In this document: positions 35,833 to 44,992 of the stretch, piece by piece
How the letters are laid out: every line of letters starts with the position of its first letter
How positions within the stretch are numbered: the stretch's first letter is position 1
Source of the DNA: Cyclobacteriaceae bacterium
GTDB taxonomy: Bacteria > Bacteroidota > Bacteroidia > Cytophagales > Cyclobacteriaceae
Direction: 5' to 3'
DNA length: 64,000 nucleotides
Assembly: GCA_028278225.1 (NCBI GenBank)
Contig: JANQEU010000020.1
Location: 1 to 64,000 of the forward strand
Notes under the pieces: generated by a model
Seen by the model: only the letters and a program-made list of their open reading frames with translations
Told to the model about the DNA's origin: nothing
Database searches by the model: none
Program-made: the position numbers and the translations under genes

Positions 35833-37560
35833 TTAAGGAGCAGTTGATTTGTAAGGATGTCCTGCCGGCAAGTTTGCGGTAAGCCCCCATTTGTGAGCCA
35901 GATAGCCTTCTATTTGTTGTCTGGTACTTGTACTTATGGGTGTGTTTAAAATTATTAATTCAGCCAATGCACCATCCCAATGTCTGGTTGTTCTATTCCT
36001 CTCTTTTCCTATCTGTAATTTTGCGGACGTCATTGAATAATCACCAGAAGTATCTGTAGTTACAAGAATATTAGACATACCTCCCATACTTATCTGAAAT
36101 CCATTCGATGCTTTCGATATTGCCATCCCGTCCAAATAAACCTCTATGTCAGGATCAGACAAAAATCCAACTGTAGCATACAGATCATCCCTACCACTTA
36201 TGCCAATTAACACTATATTGTCTGCTTCGTCTGAACCAGCACCATCTCCCGTTAGCAAAGCATCAAATTCACCAAAATTAGGATCATCATTTTGCGTAAA
36301 GACGGCAATCACTGTTCTTATGTCCGTTTGGTTGTTGACTCCGGATAACCAATCATCAATACCATCCAAATCCATCCATCTTTCTCTCTCAATCTCAACC
36401 GTAGAGGGCTGGTGTGTGGTTGTGCCCTGTGTGAAATGTTCATCATTCCCTGACCTGTCATCTACCTGTGTGATAAAGTAGAAGTTTTTAAGTGTACCGT
36501 CCGTACCTCCTGTTCCTGAGTCTGTGATCTTTTCTGCAAAGTTAGATTCGTTGAATTTGTACCGATGGGTTGCCGATACTCCAAGAATGGCTTCCGGATT
36601 AGCTCCTGTTCCTGAGTTGTAAATGTTGGAAGCATCCGTTCCATTTGCTACTGTGCCGTCGAAGATGATGAAGTCATCAAATTTTCCATTGAAAAAATTT
36701 GAAGCCCCTGTGAGTGAGCCAAAAATCTTAAAAGATCTGTTACCACTGTTTACAGTTTGAACCCCATCAGTACTTTCCACACCATCTAAATATACACGAC
36801 AATTAGTACCATCACTTACTACCATAAGAAAATGCCAGGATGAACCCATTGCAGGCACAGTGTAGGATTGTGTTGTTCCCCCATTCAGTCTTACGACTAT
36901 TGTTGTATTATCTGTTTTTGCGATAGAGCTGATTGTGTTTCCGGAGTTGATTATATAATCATCTGCTGTAGTAGAGTTTGATTGAAACCAGCCGCAAAAT
37001 GTAAATGTATCGGAAACTGTAATAGTACCATCTATTTCAACGTGTTGTTCGTCGCTGTCATCAAATCTTAATGCATTCCCTCCATCATAAAATCCTGAGT
37101 GAACCACAAATGGATTGGAATCACGGTAAGTAAGATAGTCCTGTGCGGTGCCTGTTTTCCAGTCCGTTCGTGAAGCATCCAGCCATAATTTCAAATTAGT
37201 TGATGTCCATTCGTCTGATGGATCCCAATTGGAGGAGGAGGGCGGTGGGGTCGGCGTCACAGGCATCCCCATATTCTGCCAGGTGAGACCGTTCCAGTAC
37301 TGGTACACTGAGCTGTCTGTCAGGAAGATCAGCAATCCAATCACAGGTTCTGTGATCTGATTGCGTTGCTGGACGCTGAGTCTTGGAAATACTACCCCTT
37401 TATTGTCGGATGAGACATCCAGCACGGTACCCGAGGCCGGTACATTCTGGCCGTTATCATTGATGCTGATGCCCTCTTCGGCTACTTTTATTTCCGGTTG
37501 TGCATATGCAGCAAGAGCTAATAGCAGGCAGGTGGTGACAAGCGTAAATCGTATTTGCAT
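35833..37560 (-). CDS. Exported LamG/concanavalin-like surface protein
   Basis: The protein has 575 residues with a signal peptide (1-20). An N-terminal segment of about 80 residues (GTVLDVSSDNKGVVFPRLSV, then VYQYWNGLTWQNM) is common in Bacteroidota adhesins and tail-fibre-like proteins. After a Pro/Ser linker come two LamG/concanavalin-A-like domains (about 165-310 and 380-560). The chain ends IEGYLAHKWGLTANLPAGHP and YKSTAP, a terminal motif seen with such lectin domains. I see no T9SS sorting domain, so its route to the surface is unclear. It is convergent with asnB. Confidence 0.8.
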   Translation of the reverse strand: MQIRFTLVTTCLLLALAAYAQPEIKVAEEGISINDNGQNVPASGTVLDVSSDNKGVVFPRLSVQQRNQITEPVIGLLIFLTDSSVYQYWNGLTWQNMGMPVTPTPPPSSSNWDPSDEWTSTNLKLWLDASRTDWKTGTAQDYLTYRDSNPFVVHSGFYDGGNALRFDDSDEQHVEIDGTITVSDTFTFCGWFQSNSTTADDYIINSGNTISSIAKTDNTTIVVRLNGGTTQSYTVPAMGSSWHFLMVVSDGTNCRVYLDGVESTDGVQTVNSGNRSFKIFGSLTGASNFFNGKFDDFIIFDGTVANGTDASNIYNSGTGANPEAILGVSATHRYKFNESNFAEKITDSGTGGTDGTLKNFYFITQVDDRSGNDEHFTQGTTTHQPSTVEIERERWMDLDGIDDWLSGVNNQTDIRTVIAVFTQNDDPNFGEFDALLTGDGAGSDEADNIVLIGISGRDDLYATVGFLSDPDIEVYLDGMAISKASNGFQISMGGMSNILVTTDTSGDYSMTSAKLQIGKERNRTTRHWDGALAELIILNTPISTSTRQQIEGYLAHKWGLTANLPAGHPYKSTAP

Positions 37561-37956
37561 GGTTGTTTTGAAGATGATCTGTGAGCTGGATTTATTTTAT
37601 ATGAATCGAGTTGTTTTGGCTCAAATATATGAACACCTGAAGACAAGGATGAGGTTTTTGTCAAATAAATCCTGTAACCCCATAGCACTTGGTAGCATGC
37701 ATTGAAGTGCCATATGTTTTTCGCGGATAACAGGCGGGTTACTCGTTAGGTTTAAATCCCAAATTTCAATGAAATTCAGGGAATGTAATCCCAAAATTTA
37801 TATCAAATACGGGATTTTGAACTACCAAATTTTCTTATGTAGAATCAGACAGGTTAGTTCTTTTTATGGTGTGTAGAGTTTACTCTCTGCTTCTCAATTC
37901 TGTTTAACGTAACGGCAGATACTTTTAAGATCAAAACGGATCTAGGCATGAAGCAA
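37561..37956. other. Intergenic region upstream of the LamG gene
   Basis: This 396-base stretch has no convincing gene. A minus-strand TATATTTG (37629-37622) matches the -7 consensus and would serve the LamG gene with a leader of about 55 bases. The stop of the glycosyltransferase gene, transcribed towards it, lies at its right end. Confidence 0.4.
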
Positions 37957-39063
37957 TCAGGAGATTTCGAAAAGGCTAACAAACCTGTTTGTCAAACTTC
38001 TCACTGAATACCTGTTTTCAATAACTTCCCTGGCCTCTTTCCCCATTTTCTGTCTGACTTCAGTATTTTGAAGCAGGGTGATCTTCCCGATCCATTCGCT
38101 GTGATTTGATGCGAAGAATCCATTTTCACCTTCACTTATTATTTCCTTGTTCACCCCTACCGGAGAGGCTACCGAGGGAATGCCCATCGCACCATATTGG
38201 ATCAGTTTGAATCCGCATTTTCCTTTGGCCCATTCCGTGTCCTCCAGGGGCATGATCCCGATATCGAAAGCATTCAGATCTTCAATTTCTCTTTCCTTAT
38301 TCCAGGGTATGAACCTGAAGGAATCCAGATCAAGGTTCGGGTTCTTATTCGAAATCACATGGAACTCGAAATCATATTTTTTCTCCAATTCTTTCAAAGC
38401 AGGTACAATCTCGTTGAGGTAGAACATTGTCGTATGTGATCCTGTCCAGCCAACTATTATCTTTCCGTCATTCTGAGTCCCGACACCATCGTCGGGACGA
38501 AGAATCTTATTTTCTGATGTTGCGAGCGGCCTATGTACTTCCGTATCAACGGCGGTCGGCATCACAACGACACTATTATTGTATTTCCTGGCAAATTCAG
38601 CCAAAAAATCATTCCCGGCCGATATCTTCCAACTCCACCGGCATATTGATCGTATTTTAGAGCGCCATTTCAGCCAGGTCCAGATTACGTTTCCGTCATG
38701 GCCGTCATTCATCCAGATGGCATCATCAAAATCATATATGATTCTTTTTCCCAGGACTTTGGCCAATATCCATTCGAAAACGGGCGGACCAAAAGGCGTC
38801 AACTCACGATGAATGAATAAAGTATCATATTGATTTATCCGGAAAAGCAAAGAAAATCTTCGCAAAAACCCTGAGATGATCGTAACCAGGTTGTGAATGA
38901 TGGTGGTCTGGCTATAAAGGTATTTCCATCCTCTATCCGAGGTGAAGGACTGAAAATCCCATTCCCATCCGTTTTCTTGTATAAATTTGAAGAAATGCTC
39001 GAACCTGAAGCGCTGTGAAGGTGCTTTTTGCAATGGGTACGGTGCAAGAAAAAGGATTTTCAA
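37957..39063 (-). CDS. Glycosyltransferase, GT4-like
   Basis: The protein has 368 residues. The N-terminus MKILFLAPYPLQKAPSQRFR is the GT-B donor/acceptor start typical of GT4. The second half has GKIIVGWTGSHTTMFYLNEI, then FDIGIMPLEDTEWAKGKCGF (sugar-nucleotide-binding Glu region) and GIPSVASPVGVNKEIISEGE. A 12-13-residue insert at about 187-199 corresponds exactly to a palindromic repeat in the DNA. It is divergent from the AT-rich polysaccharide locus and has the flanking composition, so it seems to belong to the older chromosome. Confidence 0.88.
   Translation of the reverse strand: MKILFLAPYPLQKAPSQRFRFEHFFKFIQENGWEWDFQSFTSDRGWKYLYSQTTIIHNLVTIISGFLRRFSLLFRINQYDTLFIHRELTPFGPPVFEWILAKVLGKRIIYDFDDAIWMNDGHDGNVIWTWLKWRSKIRSICRWSWKISAGNDFLAEFARKYNNSVVVMPTAVDTEVHRPLATSENKILRPDDGVGTQNDGKIIVGWTGSHTTMFYLNEIVPALKELEKKYDFEFHVISNKNPNLDLDSFRFIPWNKEREIEDLNAFDIGIMPLEDTEWAKGKCGFKLIQYGAMGIPSVASPVGVNKEIISEGENGFFASNHSEWIGKITLLQNTEVRQKMGKEAREVIENRYSVRSLTNRFVSLFEIS
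38470..38505. repeat. REP-like palindrome inside a coding gene
   Basis: GTCCCGAC (38477-38484) and GTCGGGAC (38491-38498) form perfect 8-base arms around a 6-base loop. Outer arms ATTCT (38470-38474) and AGAAT (38501-38505) extend the palindrome to 36 bases. It encodes the insert RPDDGVGTQNDG in frame in the glycosyltransferase. I recall very similar 'ATTCTGAGTCCCGA...TCGGGACGAAGAAT' palindromes as dispersed, mostly intergenic repeats in Bacteroidota; that is from memory. Confidence 0.7.
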
Positions 39064-39451
39064 ATTTTATACGTTAATCCGGGAGCATGCCGTCTTCAAT
39101 ATCAATATTCCCTTAAGTATGGTCAATATTATGTTTAAAAACAACGAAATTTGTACACTTTAAGATTTTCATCGTTCTCTGGTTTTACAATTGGTCTGTT
39201 TCAATTCTTGCTTAGCTTTGAGCTCGAAAAGTAGTCGTTGAAAGTAACTTCCACATGAAAGTCATCTTGTAAGTCATTGATTAGCTACCAAATGCTACTT
39301 AACGTATAGTTTACGATGTCGATCAAGGACCTGATCATAACGCCTTTTATCATTCTGTTCTCGATGTTGCCACATGTGATCAAACAACTTCAAATTGGAA
39401 TAGTTAATTAAGTTCTATGTTCAAGGTGCTATCAAAACTGATCCAGAAATT
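39064..39451. other. Left edge of the AT-rich island, with gene scraps
   Basis: No full gene lies between the divergent glycosyltransferase and the epimerase gene. Composition falls sharply here, from 28 of 60 GC at 39001-39060 to 18 of 60 at 39481-39540. The stretch holds a 5-codon frame MKVIL-stop (from about 39255), a 31-codon remnant of a polymerase-like gene and a 12-codon frame (39417-39455) whose stop overlaps the epimerase start as ATGA. Confidence 0.55.
39316..39411 (+). pseudogene. Remnant 5' end of a polymerase-like gene (paralogue of the gene at 40691)
   Basis: The 31-codon frame reads MSIKDLIITPFIILFSMLPH and stops soon after. Its first 20 residues match the start of the gene at 40691 (MTHLDLIITPFYFILFSMLA). 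At the DNA level the run ATTCTGTTCTCGATGTTG is identical in both, as are GACCTGAT and ATAACGCC. After about 70 bases the similarity ends. It is a truncated second copy, not a functional gene. Confidence 0.75.
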
Positions 39452-40516
39452 ATGATTTTTCATTTAGTTGGGGCACGACCCAATTTTATAAAACTTGCTC
39501 CTTTGGTGAGGGAGATGGATAAAAACAAAATTTCTCAAAAAATTATACATAGTGGTCAACATTTCGATAAAATGATGTCTGAAGTTTTCTTTAAAGAATT
39601 GGGTATCAGAAAACCGGATTTCAACCTGGGGATTCATTCAGGATCACACGCTTATCAAGTGGGTCAAACTATGATAAAGTTGAATGAGGTGTTAGTTAAA
39701 TCTAGGCCTGAATATCTTGTTGTTTACGGAGATGTCAACGCTACACTAGCAGGAACTCTTGTAGCAGTTAAATTAGGTATTCCAATAATTCACGTGGAGG
39801 CCGGGCTTCGTTCTTTTGATATGGGAATGCCTGAAGAGATTAATCGAATAGTAGCAGACAGATTTGCCCATACCTTATTCACTCCTTCAGTTGACGCCAA
39901 CGAAAATCTTCTAGCTGAAGGAATAAGTGAAGACAAAATTCATTTGGTAGGCAATATAATGATCGACATGCTTCAGTTATCGCTTAATCAAATAACCGGT
40001 GACAAGAAAGAATTCAGTGAATATGGACTAGTTACGTTACATAGACCATCAAATGTAGATGATAGACTTACATTAACATCCATAATTGATGCGCTTAGGG
40101 ATATTTCGCATCATATTCCCTTAATATTCCCAATGCATCCACGAACAAAAATAAATTTGAAAAAATGGCGTATAAGTCTAAATTCTTCCAAGATAAAAAT
40201 TACTGACCCTGTAGGTTATTTTGATTTTGTTTCTCTACAACGCCACGCAAAGTTTGTGATTACAGATTCCGGGGGTGTACAGGAAGAAAGTACCTTTATG
40301 CAGATACCTTGTCTAATACTCCGAGAAAATACAGAAAGACCCATAACTGTCGAACGAGGGACTGGGACACTTCTCGGTTATGATTACGGGTTGTTAGAAA
40401 CAAAGGTTGAGGAGATTCTTTCAGATCAATACAAAATGGGTTCTGTACCTGAACTGTGGGATGGCAATACTTCGAAGAGAATAGTCAAGATTTTAGTCGA
40501 TGGTCTTGGTCAATAA
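39452..40516 (+). CDS. wecB: UDP-N-acetylglucosamine 2-epimerase (non-hydrolysing)
   Basis: The 354-residue enzyme converts UDP-GlcNAc to UDP-ManNAc for surface glycans. Conserved segments of the WecB/MnaA family include HLVGARPNFIKLAPLVREMD, VVYGDVNATLAGTLVA, HVEAGLRSFDMGMPEEINR (with catalytic acidic residues), FPMHPRTK and TDSGGVQEES. Length is slightly shorter than the usual 370-380, but all motifs are present. It is the first gene of the AT-rich locus, with much lower GC than the genes to its left. Related enzymes acting on other UDP-amino sugars are possible. Confidence 0.93.
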   Translation: MIFHLVGARPNFIKLAPLVREMDKNKISQKIIHSGQHFDKMMSEVFFKELGIRKPDFNLGIHSGSHAYQVGQTMIKLNEVLVKSRPEYLVVYGDVNATLAGTLVAVKLGIPIIHVEAGLRSFDMGMPEEINRIVADRFAHTLFTPSVDANENLLAEGISEDKIHLVGNIMIDMLQLSLNQITGDKKEFSEYGLVTLHRPSNVDDRLTLTSIIDALRDISHHIPLIFPMHPRTKINLKKWRISLNSSKIKITDPVGYFDFVSLQRHAKFVITDSGGVQEESTFMQIPCLILRENTERPITVERGTGTLLGYDYGLLETKVEEILSDQYKMGSVPELWDGNTSKRIVKILVDGLGQ

Positions 40517-40609
40517 GCCTAAAATTCAAATTGTGACATTACGATCTCGCGATTGATTCGCTCCCGAAGATTACTTTGTATACTACTTTCAAAAAATAAT
40601 GGTTATAAG

Positions 40610-40687
40610 ATGTTTAAAATTCTTTGTTCCGATCCATTCTCTACCTTTACTGCAAAACTGCAAGATGCCTGGGTGAGTAATGACTAG
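40610..40687 (+). pseudogene. Possible remnant start of a glycan gene
   Basis: A 25-codon frame reads MFKILCSDPFSTFTAKLQDA and stops three bases before the start of the polymerase-like gene. The opening resembles the first strand of GT-B glycosyltransferases (M-K-I-L-x-x-x-D/P). It could be another scrap, a leader peptide coupled to the next gene, or chance. Confidence 0.3.
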
Positions 40688-40690
40688 CGC

Positions 40691-42013
40691 ATGACCCATT
40701 TGGACCTGATTATAACGCCATTTTACTTTATTCTGTTCTCGATGTTGGCATATTTCATACGGCCATATGTAACAACCAAAGAAACCAGGAAATACTTTTT
40801 ATTAGCATTATGGGTTCGATTTTTTGGGGCGATTGCACTTGGTTTTGTGTATCAATTCCATTACGGAGGCGGGGACACCTTTAATTATTTTACACATGGG
40901 AGCAAATGGATTTACGAGGCTTTTCTGAATGACCCGGGGACTGGAATTAAACTTCTTTTTGAGCCAGGAGGAGAATATAAAACCGCAGAGACTTTTAGTT
41001 ATAGCCAACATATCTGGTATTACCGCGATCCCAAATCTTATACAATTGTAAAAATTACCGCTTTCTTTGATCTGCTTACTTTCCATACTTATACGGCGAC
41101 GGCCCTATTTTTTGCGACATTGAGCTTTGGTGGATTGTGGGCCCTTTATTCGGCTGTAGCCAATAAATATCTGAATTATGGTAAATGGTTAGCTATCGCA
41201 ATCTTATTCGTTCCATCGACCATTTTTTGGGGGTCGGGCATTTTGAAAGATACGGTCACAATTGGAGCACTTGGCTGGTTAACTTTTGCCTGTATTTACC
41301 TGATTGACCTAAAGAGACGTGCACTTATCTATTGGATTATAGCTTTATTGTCAGCTTATTTGATCTTTTCGATTAAAACATATATTCTCATTTGTTATGT
41401 ACCGGTACTTGTCTTGTGGTTATATTGGAAAAATATATTTGAAGTCAGAAACACTATGGTTAGAATAGTGACCGCCCCCATTCTCTTACTTTTTTTTGGT
41501 ATGATTGGTTATTTTGCTTTGATTCAGATAAGTTCGGAAAGCGACAGATATGCTCTTGACGTTCTAGCGGAAAGGGCCGCAATCACTGCTTATGACATTC
41601 GTTATGGATGGGGAGCTAGGATCGAAGGGGATGGAGGTTATGATCTGGGGGTTTTGGATGGAACATGGCAAAGTATGCTTCAATTAATGCCGTCGGCCAT
41701 AAATGTGTCTCTTTTTAGACCGTATTTATGGGAAGTTCGCAATCCATTGATGCTATTAAGTGCATTGGAATCATTAACTGTTTTATTGATTACAGTATTT
41801 ATGTTGTTAAAAGGGCGATGGAGGGATATAATCCAGGACCCATTTTTGATATTTTGTTTCTTTTTTGCCATACTGTTTGCTTTTGCCGTAGGGGTCAGCA
41901 CTTTCAATTTTGGGACACTCATGAGATATAAAATCCCATTACTTCCTTTTTACTTAATTATAATGTCTGTTCTAAATTACTCATATACTAATTCAAAACA
42001 GCAAGTAACATAG
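40691..42013 (+). CDS. Polytopic membrane protein, putative O-antigen/polysaccharide polymerase (Wzy-like)
   Basis: This 440-residue protein has about 10-11 transmembrane helices and one larger outward loop at about 275-335 (ALDVLAERAAITAYDIRYGW, then YDLGVLDGTWQSMLQLMPSA). Near the N-terminus it has YGGGDTFNYFTHG. Wzy polymerases are poorly conserved, so the call rests on topology and position between an epimerase and glycosyltransferases. A membrane glycosyltransferase is the alternative. A truncated copy of its first 20 codons lies at 39316-39411. Confidence 0.7.
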   Translation: MTHLDLIITPFYFILFSMLAYFIRPYVTTKETRKYFLLALWVRFFGAIALGFVYQFHYGGGDTFNYFTHGSKWIYEAFLNDPGTGIKLLFEPGGEYKTAETFSYSQHIWYYRDPKSYTIVKITAFFDLLTFHTYTATALFFATLSFGGLWALYSAVANKYLNYGKWLAIAILFVPSTIFWGSGILKDTVTIGALGWLTFACIYLIDLKRRALIYWIIALLSAYLIFSIKTYILICYVPVLVLWLYWKNIFEVRNTMVRIVTAPILLLFFGMIGYFALIQISSESDRYALDVLAERAAITAYDIRYGWGARIEGDGGYDLGVLDGTWQSMLQLMPSAINVSLFRPYLWEVRNPLMLLSALESLTVLLITVFMLLKGRWRDIIQDPFLIFCFFFAILFAFAVGVSTFNFGTLMRYKIPLLPFYLIIMSVLNYSYTNSKQQVT

Positions 42014-42102
42014 TTCAACTTATGGGCGACTAAACTTAAGAACTTACAAGCTGAGATTTCCGTTGCCCCGATTTAGAAGACGACTGCAAATGATATGTTC
42101 AT

Positions 42103-42855
42103 ATGACGACTACGAGCAAAGTGTATAATGGTTTGGATGTTTACTACAGGGAAGGAACTGAAGATGAACGGGTATTAGATCATTCATTCGAAAAAGATAT
42201 TTTCCTAAAAGAAATACCATACTTTCGGTTCAATAGAAATCCTGTGGTAGTGGATGTAGGTGCGCACATTGGTACTTTTTCGATGAAATGCTATCTAAGA
42301 TTCCCCGAAGTTAAAATCTTATCATTCGAAGCCAGTAAAGAATCCTACGAAATTCTACGTCAAAATATTCTTAATAACGGATTATCAGATAGAGTTAAGA
42401 CATTTCATGAAGCAGTGGCTTCGGAAAATGGTACAGTAAAGCTCTTTCACGATATTGAGAAAGGAAATTGGGGGCATACGATTACAAAGAAAATTTCAGA
42501 AGACTATGAAACAGTTAAATCCTCTAATCTAGCTACAATTTTTGAAAATAACGGAATTAATAATATTGATCTGATCAAATTCAATTGTGAAGGAGCAGAG
42601 TTTGACATTATTATAAATTCTCCAATTGAAATCCTGGAAAAAATAAATCTAGCAATTATTCTCTATCACTGTGACTTAGTTAAGAATTTTACAAAAAGAG
42701 ATCTAATTGACAGACTTGAAAATTCGCAGCATAGTTGTTCATCTCTTTTTGAAAAAAAGGATAGAGGATGGATAATTTCTGTGAATAAAAAGAAATATAA
42801 TCCGTTAGCGTTTAATATCTTATCGAAGATCAAGCGCAGAATAGCCAGAGGATGA
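42103..42855 (+). CDS. FkbM-family SAM-dependent methyltransferase
   Basis: The protein has 250 residues. SAM-binding motif I is VVVDVGAHIGTFS at 48-60. The acidic motif II is in VKILSFEASKESYEILRQNI, and the FkbM signature IDLIKFNCEGAEFDI lies at about 155-170. FkbM enzymes O-methylate sugars or polyketides, so a sugar O-methylation is likely here. Its last four bases overlap the start of the GT2 gene. Confidence 0.9.
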   Translation: MTTTSKVYNGLDVYYREGTEDERVLDHSFEKDIFLKEIPYFRFNRNPVVVDVGAHIGTFSMKCYLRFPEVKILSFEASKESYEILRQNILNNGLSDRVKTFHEAVASENGTVKLFHDIEKGNWGHTITKKISEDYETVKSSNLATIFENNGINNIDLIKFNCEGAEFDIIINSPIEILEKINLAIILYHCDLVKNFTKRDLIDRLENSQHSCSSLFEKKDRGWIISVNKKKYNPLAFNILSKIKRRIARG

Positions 42856-43817
42856 TGGTTTCTATTCTTATGCCGGCATACAATGCCCAAAAATATGTGC
42901 AGAAAGCAGTTCGTTCGATACTGGAACAGTCCCACAGGCAAATTGAATTATTGATATGCGATGATTACTCTACAGATAACACTCTGAATATTGTCAAGAA
43001 AATACACGATGATCGTGTCACCGTTTATAATAATCAACTGAATCTGGGATACCTGAAAACTTGTAACTTCCTGTTCGAAAAAGCAAAGGGTGATTTCATT
43101 TCTTTTCAGGATGCTGATGATTGGTCACATCCGGAACGTCTGGATAAACAACTTAATGAATTTAAAAAAAATCCTTCGCTTGGGATTTGTGGAACATTTG
43201 CATACTACTATGACAAGACAGGAATAAACCTTATTAAAGAAAAAAGAATCCAGGTTTCCAATGCCAGCATTAAAGAAGGTATTCTAACTGAAAACCAATT
43301 CTGTGGAGCTTCGATTATGATACGTAAGAAAGTATTAGATGAGATAGGTCCCTACAGCCTGTACTACGATAGAATTGGTAATGAGGATTATGAATGGAGT
43401 GCGAGAATCGTGGAGAGATTCGAAGCTAAAAACATTCCGGAATTTTTGTATTTCGTCAGACAGAGTCCCAGGTCCGTATCACGTAGAATTCGGTCAGAAA
43501 AACAACTTATAAGTGACGGTATAACCCAAGAAGTGATTAAACTCCGTAGGACACAAAATATTGATTTGTTGGATGTTCAAAACAAAGAGCAATTACACAG
43601 GTTAGAGCATGAATTACTACAATCTTTCATAGAGGACCCATCAAGTAGATATATCAAAGCGGCTGATAAAAGCTGGTACAATAGGGACCTTGTGGAGTAT
43701 CACAGGAATACAATTTTGGCATTATTTTCAAATCCCATCAAATTCCGTAACTGGAAATATTGGATTAAGAGTGTTTTGAGAATTGTTGTTACCGGAGTTG
43801 GAGGAACCATTAAATAG
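42852..43817 (+). CDS. Family 2 glycosyltransferase
   Basis: This 321-residue GT-A enzyme starts VSILMPAYNAQKYVQKAVRS. The nucleotide-binding DDYSTDNT follows, then the metal-binding DxD motif in FQDADDWSHPERLD. The C-terminal acceptor part contains YDRIGNEDYEWSARIVERFE, in which the ED is the typical catalytic pair. It probably adds one sugar to the repeat unit from the cytoplasmic side. The next gene follows without a gap. Confidence 0.93.
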   Translation: MMVSILMPAYNAQKYVQKAVRSILEQSHRQIELLICDDYSTDNTLNIVKKIHDDRVTVYNNQLNLGYLKTCNFLFEKAKGDFISFQDADDWSHPERLDKQLNEFKKNPSLGICGTFAYYYDKTGINLIKEKRIQVSNASIKEGILTENQFCGASIMIRKKVLDEIGPYSLYYDRIGNEDYEWSARIVERFEAKNIPEFLYFVRQSPRSVSRRIRSEKQLISDGITQEVIKLRRTQNIDLLDVQNKEQLHRLEHELLQSFIEDPSSRYIKAADKSWYNRDLVEYHRNTILALFSNPIKFRNWKYWIKSVLRIVVTGVGGTIK

Positions 43818-43823
43818 GTGTTA

Positions 43824-44960
43824 ATGAATATTCTTTACCTGGCCGATCCCAATTCTACCCATGACTTGAAATGGATAACGTGGTTTGCTCCGATTAATAA
43901 AATCTTTATAATCAGAAGGGAGATTCATGATCCGCCAAGTGGAAAATCGAAGGATGATATCACTGATACCGGGGCGATATGTGATGTGTCAATCTTCAGT
44001 CCACTGAAGGTACTGAATTCACTTAGAAAATTGAAATCAATCATAAGATCCAAGGATATTGAATTGATTCATATTCATTTTGCAGAGCCTAATATTTTAT
44101 GGGCTATTTTCAGAAGATTTCTTGGTGTGCCAATTGTTGTTACCACAAGGGGTTCTGACATACTTATTACAATTAGCAGGCATTTCGAACTATTCAGCGT
44201 TCAGAATATTTATGTCAGGCAGTTGTATAAATTAGCCTTTCGAAACTGTGACAAAATAATCTGCACTTCTTCTTCACAACTGAATAGTATTAATAGGTTT
44301 TTTAAGCCAAAGAACGAAATATCAGTAATTCGTACGGGTATAGATATTGAGGATTTATCCAATCCTACCGCTTTGAATCTTCCTACTGAGTTGAAGGAGC
44401 ACAACTATGTACTAATGCCCAGAATTATGAGACCCATTTATATGCATGAGTTGACAATAAAGGCAATTGGATTACTTGACAAAAGCATAAAAGAGGAATA
44501 TATTTTTGTGTTTCTGGATTGTAATTCAAAGGAAGTAGAGTACGTCACCCGGATCAAATATCTAATGAATTTGGATCCAGACACAAGTTTCTGCTTCTTA
44601 CCAAGACAAACTAGAGAAGAGCTCCAAACACTTTATCTACACTCATCGCTCGTGATTATGCATCCTGAAACTGACGGATCTCCCGTATCAGCCATGGAAG
44701 CCATGTTATTTGAAAAACCCCTAATCATTGGGCCAGCAAAATATGATTCTGATTTGTTCGGTGAGTGGGTTTCTAAAATGACGTCATGGAATCCCGATGA
44801 TCTTGCTGATCTAATTATTGACTCACTTAAGAATGTAGACCAACACAAAATTATGGTTGCAAAAAGCAAAGTAATAGAACTAGGTAATCGATCTACAGAG
44901 ATGCAAAAATTAAATGAAATATATAAGTCGCTACTCACAAGTTCTGCTCATTTTTCATAA
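43824..44960 (+). CDS. Family 4-like glycosyltransferase
   Basis: The protein has 378 residues from the ATG at 43824; a GTG at 43818 would add two residues. The GT-B start NILYLADPNSTHDLKWITWF is a recognisable GT4 opening (ADPNS.H..KW). The C-terminal Rossmann domain has HPETDGSPVSAMEAMLFEKP (E-x7-E region) at about 285-305. It lies seven bases after the GT2 stop and is codirectional with the rest of the locus. Confidence 0.9.
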   Translation: MNILYLADPNSTHDLKWITWFAPINKIFIIRREIHDPPSGKSKDDITDTGAICDVSIFSPLKVLNSLRKLKSIIRSKDIELIHIHFAEPNILWAIFRRFLGVPIVVTTRGSDILITISRHFELFSVQNIYVRQLYKLAFRNCDKIICTSSSQLNSINRFFKPKNEISVIRTGIDIEDLSNPTALNLPTELKEHNYVLMPRIMRPIYMHELTIKAIGLLDKSIKEEYIFVFLDCNSKEVEYVTRIKYLMNLDPDTSFCFLPRQTREELQTLYLHSSLVIMHPETDGSPVSAMEAMLFEKPLIIGPAKYDSDLFGEWVSKMTSWNPDDLADLIIDSLKNVDQHKIMVAKSKVIELGNRSTEMQKLNEIYKSLLTSSAHFS

Positions 44961-44992
44961 CGTTATCGCGCAAATATCCACTTTTAGATGTT

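Noticed and set aside
35833-37560. Prophage tail-fibre origin of the LamG protein
   Set aside because: The N-terminal segment is seen in phage-like proteins too, but there is no other phage gene nearby and the protein has its own signal peptide.
37361-37705. 114-residue plus-strand frame across the LamG gene start
   Set aside because: It is mostly antisense to the LamG signal peptide region and its promoter; no recognisable product.
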